Source: SKNW01 sp050485865
GTDB lineage: Bacteria; Gemmatimonadota; Gemmatimonadetes; Longimicrobiales; Gaopeijiaceae
Reading direction: 5' to 3'
NCBI GenBank assembly: GCA_050485865.1
Contig: JBJHCE010000028.1
Span: 1-24,803 of the forward strand
Length of the DNA stretch: 24,803 bases
Below the pieces are notes generated by a model. The model was not told the DNA's origin, ran no database searches, and was given only the letters and a program-made list of their open reading frames with translations. The position numbers and the translations under genes were made by a program. Shown piece after piece: positions 20,519-24,803 of this stretch. How positions within the stretch are numbered: the stretch's first letter is position 1; each line of letters opens with the position of its first letter.

Positions 20519-22381
20519 ATGAACACTCCCCCCGCTCCGTCCCTTCTCGACCGCGTGCGCGGGCGGCGGCTCGTGCAGTGGACCCTGGGCTACGTGGCCG
20601 GAGGGTGGATCCTCCTCGAGCTCACCGACTTCCTGGCCGAAATGTTCGGGTGGCCCGAGGCCTGGGTGCGGGGGCTCCTCGTGCTCCTCTCCTTCGGGCT
20701 CCTCGCGACCCTCGTGCTCGCGTGGTACCACGGGGACCCGGGGCGGCAGCGCGTCGAGCGGCGGGAGGCGGTGATCCTGACCCTCCTGGCCCTGGTCGGG
20801 GGGTCGTGGGCGGTGCAGGTCGTGGCGGCGGGCGACGCGGAGGGGGATCCGGCCCTCGGAAGCGGGATCGGACTCACCCGGGCGGCGCTGGCGGAGGCGC
20901 GGATTCCGGATCCGCGGGAGGCCTCGCACGCCCTCGCGGTGCTTCCCTTCGTGGCTCTGGGCGGAGGCGAGGAGGGGGTGGCCGGGGGGGCGGCCCTCTC
21001 CGACGAGGCCTTCGCCGACGGGGTCATGGAGGACATCCTGCACCAGGTGAGCCTGATCCCGGGGCTCCGGGTCATCAGCCGGACCTCCACGATGCGCTAC
21101 CGGGACTCGGGGCTCGGGATCCTCGACATCGGGCGGGAGCTCGCGGTGGACCTGGTGCTCGAGGGGAGCGTGCGTCGCGCGGGAGACCGGGCGCGGATCG
21201 TGGTGCAGCTCGTGGACGCCCGGGTGGACGAGCACCTCTGGTCGGGGTCGTACGACCGGGAGCTCTCGGACCTCCTGGGGGTGCAGGCCGAGGTGGCGGC
21301 GGAGGTGGCGGCGGCCCTCGCGGAGACCCTGGGGCTGGCCGGCGCCGAGGCGTCCGCAGGGGAACTCGAGCGGCGCCGGGCGTGGATCGCCGACGTCGAC
21401 CCTGAGGCGTACGCGGCCTTCCTCGAGGGGCGGAGCCTCGTGCGGAGCGACGACCCCGCCGAGGTGGAGCGGGGCGGGGCCCTTCTCGTGCGCGCGGTGG
21501 AGCTGGACCCCCGGATCGAGCCTGCCTTCCGGTCCATGGCCTTCTTCCTCGAGCGTACGGCGGGGATGCAGGAGGCGGGGGCTGCGCCCGGGGCACCGGC
21601 CCCCGGGGTGCGCCCGGCCGAGGGGGAGGCCGCAGGCGCCCAGCTTCCGCGAATCCGGACCTTCGTGCGGGAAGCCCTCGAGTCCCCGGCGGCGCCCCCC
21701 GAAGTCACGCGAAGCCACGCCTGGCGGGTGGCCCTCGACCGGGGCGACTTCGAGGCTGCCGAGCGGGCGCTCACCGATGCCCTGGTGCGGAACCCCAACG
21801 ACGCCGAGGCACGCCGGTGGTACGGAATCGTGCTCTCCCGCACCGGGCGGCACGAGGAGGCCCTCGAGCAGCTCCGGATCGCCCAGGCGGTGGACCCGGG
21901 GTCGCCCGGGGTGGTGCTGGCGCAGGGGTCGGTGCTCGAGGCCATGGGGCGCGTCGACGAGGCGCTGGACGCGCTCCGGCGGGGGGCGAGCCTTTCCGAC
22001 GGCCACCACGCGCCGAGCCGGGTGGAGCACGCGCTGGCCCTGGCCCGGAGCGGGGACATGCCGGGGGCGCTCGGGGTGGCGCGGTCCCTCCTGGAGGGGT
22101 CCGACCGGGATCCCCTCGCCCTGGGCGCCTGGGGGTACCTCCTGGCCCGGTCAGGGGCGGAGGAGGAGGCCCGGGGCGTGGTGGTGGAGCTCTCGTCACT
22201 CCCCGCGCGGAGGCCCGGGGTGGCCACCGGGCTCGCCCTCGTCCACGCCGGGCTCGCCGACACGGCGCAGGCGGCGGAGTGGGCCGAGCGCGCCCGCGCC
22301 GAGGCCGGGTGGGGTGGGCTCGCGCCGGGGATCGAGCGGGCGCTCAGGCGGGTGGGGATCGGGGGGTCGGGGGGGCGGTGA
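20519..22381 (+). CDS. Membrane-anchored TolB-like/TPR protein
   Basis: A 620-residue protein. Three hydrophobic segments lie near the N-terminus: about 19-39 (VQWTLGYVAGGWILLELTDF), 50-70 (VRGLLVLLSFGLLATLVLAW) and 84-104 (AVILTLLALVGGSWAVQVVA). Residues 137-265 form the TolB N-terminal-like (FlgO-type) domain: ALAVLPFVALGGG, EAFADGVMEDILHQVSLIPG, LRVISRTSTMRYR, VDLVLEGSVRRAGDRARIVV and DEHLWSGSYDRELSDLLGVQ. The C-terminal half has TPR repeats (GDFEAAERALTDALVRNPND; AEARRWYGIVLSRTGRHEEA). Related proteins often carry an N-terminal kinase, cyclase or DNA-binding domain; here the membrane segments replace it. It is thought to act as an envelope scaffold or sensor, but the function is unproven. 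No strong Shine-Dalgarno precedes the ATG. It converges on the M55 peptidase gene with only 9 bp between stops. Confidence 0.92.
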   Translation: MNTPPAPSLLDRVRGRRLVQWTLGYVAGGWILLELTDFLAEMFGWPEAWVRGLLVLLSFGLLATLVLAWYHGDPGRQRVERREAVILTLLALVGGSWAVQVVAAGDAEGDPALGSGIGLTRAALAEARIPDPREASHALAVLPFVALGGGEEGVAGGAALSDEAFADGVMEDILHQVSLIPGLRVISRTSTMRYRDSGLGILDIGRELAVDLVLEGSVRRAGDRARIVVQLVDARVDEHLWSGSYDRELSDLLGVQAEVAAEVAAALAETLGLAGAEASAGELERRRAWIADVDPEAYAAFLEGRSLVRSDDPAEVERGGALLVRAVELDPRIEPAFRSMAFFLERTAGMQEAGAAPGAPAPGVRPAEGEAAGAQLPRIRTFVREALESPAAPPEVTRSHAWRVALDRGDFEAAERALTDALVRNPNDAEARRWYGIVLSRTGRHEEALEQLRIAQAVDPGSPGVVLAQGSVLEAMGRVDEALDALRRGASLSDGHHAPSRVEHALALARSGDMPGALGVARSLLEGSDRDPLALGAWGYLLARSGAEEEARGVVVELSSLPARRPGVATGLALVHAGLADTAQAAEWAERARAEAGWGGLAPGIERALRRVGIGGSGGR

Positions 22382-22390
22382 GTCGATGGT

Positions 22391-23317
22391 TCAGGGCGTG
22401 AGCCCGGCCTCGTAGTTCCCCACGAACTGCATGAAGCGGGCGAGGGTGGGCATGTCGGGCGCGGTGTAGCGGATCGTCCGGGCCCCGGCCCGCTCCACGA
22501 TCGGGAGGTAGGCCAGCACCTCGGCGGGGCGGTAGTTCTTGAAGGTGAGCTCGAGCACCGGCGCCTCCGCGGGCGCGACCGGCCGGAACTCCCCCGCGGC
22601 GAGACGCTCCACCGCCCGCCTGGCCCCCTCCCGGATCCGGGCCTGGGCGGCGGCGGGAGTCAGGGTCCGGGCCGAGTGGAAGCCCAGCGCCTCCTTCACG
22701 ACGACCCCCTCCACGGCCCCCAGGAGCTCCTCCATCTCGGCCACCGTCACGTCGTCGCCGGTGACGAGGGCCACGGGCACCCCGAAGTGCCCCGCCACGT
22801 GGGCGTTGAAGGCCCCCTCGGACACGGGAACGCCGTTCAGCACCACGGCGGCGTAGTTCGCGCTCGAGAAGGTGTGCGCTCGCACCCCCGCCTCGTTCGT
22901 GGCCGCCGCGTGGTACCCGATGAAGAAGACGGCGTCGAAGCTTTCGTCCACCCCCTCGACCATCCCCAGCGGGCGGGGCCAGGACCGGATGATCTCCACG
23001 TCGTCAGGGAAGTGCTCGATGAGGAGGTTCTGTCCGTTCCCGTGGGCGTCGGCCACGACGAAGCTCGTGGCGCCCGCCTCCAGGGCCCCCTCGATGGCGG
23101 CAAGCGCCTCGGCGGTCATGAACTCCCGGAAGCGCTGGTACTCGAACCCCGTGGGCCCGAGCTGCTCCGGCGTCACCGCGCCCGCCACACCCTCCATGTC
23201 CACCGAGAGGAGGATGCGGAAGCCGTCAGGTGAAGGGGACGTCACGGGATTCTGACCATGGGCGGCGGGTGAGAGGCTCGTCCAAAGGATCCAGGCGACG
23301 AACGCGAATCGCCCCAT
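22391..23317 (-). CDS. Exported M55-family D-aminopeptidase (DppA-like)
   Basis: From the ATG at 23317 the protein has 308 residues; an in-frame GTG at 23326 would add three. The zinc ligands fit the DppA pattern with the same spacing: Asp40 and Glu42 in SVDMEGVAG, His92 in DAHGNGQN, His136 in GYHAA and Glu167 in SEGAFNA, with His148 (RAHTFSS) at the nucleophile position. M55 enzymes release D-amino acids, typically D-Ala, from short peptides derived from the cell wall and form ring-shaped decamers in the cytoplasm. This copy has a signal peptide (RFAFVAWILWTSLSPAAHGQ), so it probably acts in the periplasm, which is common outside Firmicutes. It starts 15 bases after the DUF4926 stop on the same strand and may be co-transcribed. 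Confidence 0.95.
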   Translation of the reverse strand: MGRFAFVAWILWTSLSPAAHGQNPVTSPSPDGFRILLSVDMEGVAGAVTPEQLGPTGFEYQRFREFMTAEALAAIEGALEAGATSFVVADAHGNGQNLLIEHFPDDVEIIRSWPRPLGMVEGVDESFDAVFFIGYHAAATNEAGVRAHTFSSANYAAVVLNGVPVSEGAFNAHVAGHFGVPVALVTGDDVTVAEMEELLGAVEGVVVKEALGFHSARTLTPAAAQARIREGARRAVERLAAGEFRPVAPAEAPVLELTFKNYRPAEVLAYLPIVERAGARTIRYTAPDMPTLARFMQFVGNYEAGLTP

Positions 23318-23332
23318 GGTGGTCACCCGGCC

Positions 23333-23560
23333 CTAGGCGGGGGAAAGGGGACGAACGTGCAGGATCTCCGCGCCGTCCAGCGAACGCACATCCTCCGGGC
23401 CAAGGGTGATGACCCCCAGGTTGTGTCCCGACGCATCCACGAACTCGACTTCCATGGTGCCGCCGGCAAGAACGGCCACGGCCACGCCGACGTCGCCGGC
23501 TTCGAGACCGGTTCCATCGAGGTCCCTGCAAAGGACCACGAGATCATGTTCCCTGATCAT
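23333..23560 (-). CDS. DUF4926 domain protein
   Basis: A 75-residue protein with the DUF4926 pattern: MIREHDLVVLCRDLDGTGLE, then AGDVGVAVAVLAGGTMEVEF and LGPEDVRSL. The family is a small SH3-like beta barrel of unknown function. The start is supported by AGGAGGAGG about six bases upstream of the ATG. It overlaps the end of the DUF6883 gene by 17 bases. DUF4926 and DUF6883 genes are, to my knowledge, often neighbours, which suggests a two-component module, perhaps toxin-antitoxin or immunity-like. That role is inference, and no catalytic residues are visible in either protein. Confidence 0.85.
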   Translation of the reverse strand: MIREHDLVVLCRDLDGTGLEAGDVGVAVAVLAGGTMEVEFVDASGHNLGVITLGPEDVRSLDGAEILHVRPLSPA

Positions 23561-23903
23561 GGATTGCCTCCTCCTTCACCGGATACGCCGTGATCAGCCG
23601 GAGAGATTCGACCGGCTCCTCGACGATCCACACGGAACGAACCCGAGCCGATCCCCGAGGTCCTGCGAGTGCCCCCTCGACCACGTACTTCGTACCATAG
23701 GGGGTGATCTGCTGGTCCGCCAGCTCACCCATGGTGGCCTGCGCCACCAGCGCCGTGGCCAGCTCCGACGGGCGATCCGCCCGAAAGCCCATCCCTTCGA
23801 AGAATACCGACTTCAGTCGTCCAGCGGGATGAGTACGCGAAAGAAGGTACCCCCGCACCTTCCTTTCCTCGACGATGAGGGAAAGGCCGCTCGGAAGCTT
23901 CAA
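23544..23903 (-). CDS. DUF6883 domain protein
   Basis: A 119-residue protein starting at a TTG (23901-23903) with the strong Shine-Dalgarno GGGGAGG three bases upstream; translation from here gives MKLPSGLSLIVEERKVRGYL, the expected family start. Further features are RTHPAGRLKSVFFEGMGF (the conserved H-P-x-G-R-x-K patch), YGTKYVVEGALAGPRG, RVRSVWIVEEPVES and LRLITAYPV. These match my memory of the DUF6883 domain, which is either free-standing beside DUF4926 or the C-terminal part of larger proteins. Histidine, arginine and lysine in the HPxGRxK patch are plausible RNA- or phosphate-binding residues, but no activity is known. It is translated together with the DUF4926 gene through a 17-base overlap. 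Confidence 0.82.
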   Translation of the reverse strand: MKLPSGLSLIVEERKVRGYLLSRTHPAGRLKSVFFEGMGFRADRPSELATALVAQATMGELADQQITPYGTKYVVEGALAGPRGSARVRSVWIVEEPVESLRLITAYPVKEEAIHDQGT

Positions 23904-23970
23904 GGGCCTCCCCCCGGTCCCCGGAAGGTTCGCCTCATCATCCTGGCACCGCTTTCAGGCCGGACGGACC

Positions 23971-24327
23971 TCAGAGCACCCCGCGCACCAGGATCTCACC
24001 CAGCGCGCCCAGGAACGACATGAGGAGCGCGCCGCCGAGCGCCCATCCGAAGGAATCGATCTTGAGGGCGTCGGTGAGGGAGTCGGTGAGCTTCAGGAGG
24101 ATCGCGTTGATGATCCAGCGCGTGATGAACGACAGGAGCACCGCGATCCCCAGCGTGGCAATGGCGAACACCACGAAGAAGAGCCACCCGAGCAGGAAGT
24201 TCAGGATCCCGAAGATCGCGGCCACGAGAAAGGCGCTCCCGAAGCTCTTCACGTGGAAGCCGGGAAGGATCACGGCGGTGATCCAGACGGCCACCGAGTA
24301 GATCAGCCAGGAGAGGAGGAGGCTCAT
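23971..24327 (-). CDS. Small phage-holin-family (YvlD/Phage_holin_4_2-like) membrane protein
   Basis: A 118-residue, very hydrophobic protein with three to four predicted membrane helices: LLLSWLIYSVAVWITAVILP, SAFLVAAIFGILNFLLGWLF, FVVFAIATLGIAVLLSFITR and a C-terminal ALGGALLMSFLGALGEILV. The motif PGFHVKSFGSAFLVA after the first helix and the ILNFLLGWL segment match the YvlD/Phage_holin_4_2 family. Despite the name, chromosomal members are not phage lysis genes; they are small membrane proteins of unknown role, sometimes in envelope-stress operons. GGAG lies seven bases before the ATG. No phage genes are nearby. It is 60 bp downstream of the ATPase and 67 bp upstream of DUF6883. Confidence 0.93.
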   Translation of the reverse strand: MSLLLSWLIYSVAVWITAVILPGFHVKSFGSAFLVAAIFGILNFLLGWLFFVVFAIATLGIAVLLSFITRWIINAILLKLTDSLTDALKIDSFGWALGGALLMSFLGALGEILVRGVL

Positions 24328-24387
24328 GGGCGGGCTCCTTCGGTTGGGGGTCTCGGGGGATGCGGAGCGCGCGGGCGGGCGCGGAGG

Positions 24388-24803
24388 TCAGCGCCCCCGG
24401 CGCACGGCCTCGAAGATCCCGGAGAGGATGCCCCGGGAGCCCGCAGCCGCGGGTTCGGCGTCGCCGGTGATCTTGGCCGCGAGGGCCTTCACGTCCTTCG
24501 AGTACTCGGAGCTTCCGTCGAGGACCGCCGGGGTCCCGAGGCGGCTCGACTTGTCCAGGTGGGCGAAGTCGGCGGCAAGGACGTGGTACACCTCGAGCCC
24601 CACCGTGTCCCGGATCTGCTTGAGGGAGATGATGTGGTGGGGCGGGTAGCGGTTCACCACCAGGTGGGTGGGGACCGGGCCCGGGGTCATGAGCTTGTCA
24701 CCCACCCGGGGGAGAGTCCGGGCCAGGTTCCGGAGCGCCTGCAGGTCGGGGTTGATGACCAGGTACTTGTCGTCCACCTCGTCGAGCACGGGCTTGAGCT
24801 CGG
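24388..24803 (-). CDS. ParA/MinD/CpaE-like ATPase, C-terminal part (N-terminus beyond the window)
   Basis: The frame is open to the right edge and gives about 138 residues. DDKYLVINPDLQALRNLART matches the MinD/CpaE strand and helix where these ATPases carry (V)TNPE-x-x-x-LR. PTHLVVNRYPPHHIISLKQI matches the following VLNRY base-recognition segment, and GLEVYHVLAADFAH matches the next strand leading to the final helix. KALAAKITGDAE resembles the C-terminal helix of CpaE/TadZ-type members. The P-loop lies outside the window, so function is inferred only from this end. These ATPases position proteins or assemble pili at membranes. The terminal GILSGIFEAVRRGR is an amphipathic tail that could be a membrane-binding helix like that of MinD. 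It is the first gene of the minus-strand run continuing to the holin-family gene. Confidence 0.85.
   Translation of the reverse strand, partial: ELKPVLDEVDDKYLVINPDLQALRNLARTLPRVGDKLMTPGPVPTHLVVNRYPPHHIISLKQIRDTVGLEVYHVLAADFAHLDKSSRLGTPAVLDGSSEYSKDVKALAAKITGDAEPAAAGSRGILSGIFEAVRRGR

Noticed and set aside
23971..24327. Holin-family gene as evidence of a prophage
   Set aside because: The sequence fits the chromosomal YvlD-like group, and no endolysin, integrase, capsid or tail gene is present.

Overview
The window is about 24.8 kb of very GC-rich bacterial chromosome, with G or C at nearly every third codon position. Many proteins carry a lipobox. There is a Big2/PD40 lipoprotein, a membrane-anchored TolB-like/TPR protein, and two large regulators with SARP-type (BTAD) domains. 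This mix fits a Gemmatimonadota-like organism or a similar GC-rich Gram-negative lineage. That placement is an inference from protein style, because no rRNA or other marker gene is present. No tRNA, rRNA, IS element, CRISPR array or phage structural gene was found.

Left part (1-6.5 kb, all minus strand). A BTAD-alpha/beta-hydrolase fusion regulator is followed by a TPR protein and then a tightly linked trio: a RibD_C/DHFR-like reductase, a small lipoprotein of the DUF1080 (3-keto-disaccharide hydrolase-like) fold that appears broken by an internal deletion and frameshift, and an RDD-SpoIIM fusion membrane protein that runs off the left edge. The trio is joined by two ATGA stop/start overlaps.

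Middle (6.6-13.5 kb). A Big2/TIG/PD40 lipoprotein ends at a perfect 18-bp hairpin and is divergent from a TfoX N-domain protein. Two further lipoproteins of unknown role lie beyond a 14-bp tandem repeat. A small alpha/beta-hydrolase-like ORF sits behind an octamer repeat. It is followed by about 890 bp of non-coding, repeat-packed DNA: a 19-bp tandem repeat, a 12-bp inverted repeat, a 61-bp direct repeat and a G-rich 13/7-bp array with a canonical G-quadruplex motif. An M48 metallopeptidase lipoprotein closes this section.

Right part (13.7-24.8 kb). A 989-residue NB-ARC/TPR ATPase carries its SARP-type DNA-binding and BTAD domains at the C-terminus. Next is a VapBC toxin-antitoxin pair with a symmetric four-half-site operator, then a small, possibly truncated lipoprotein. 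A minus-strand pair (a lipobox-bearing SDR overlapping a serine beta-lactamase-fold hydrolase) is divergent from the TolB-like/TPR membrane protein. The last block is a minus-strand run: the C-terminal end of a ParA/MinD/CpaE-like ATPase, a small holin-family (YvlD-like) membrane protein, an overlapping DUF6883-DUF4926 pair, and an exported M55 D-aminopeptidase.

The best candidates for something poorly described are the DUF6883-DUF4926 pair, the two unusual BTAD fusions, the lipobox SDR, and the repeat-rich gap at 11.8-12.3 kb. Nothing here is a clearly complete new defence or biosynthetic system.
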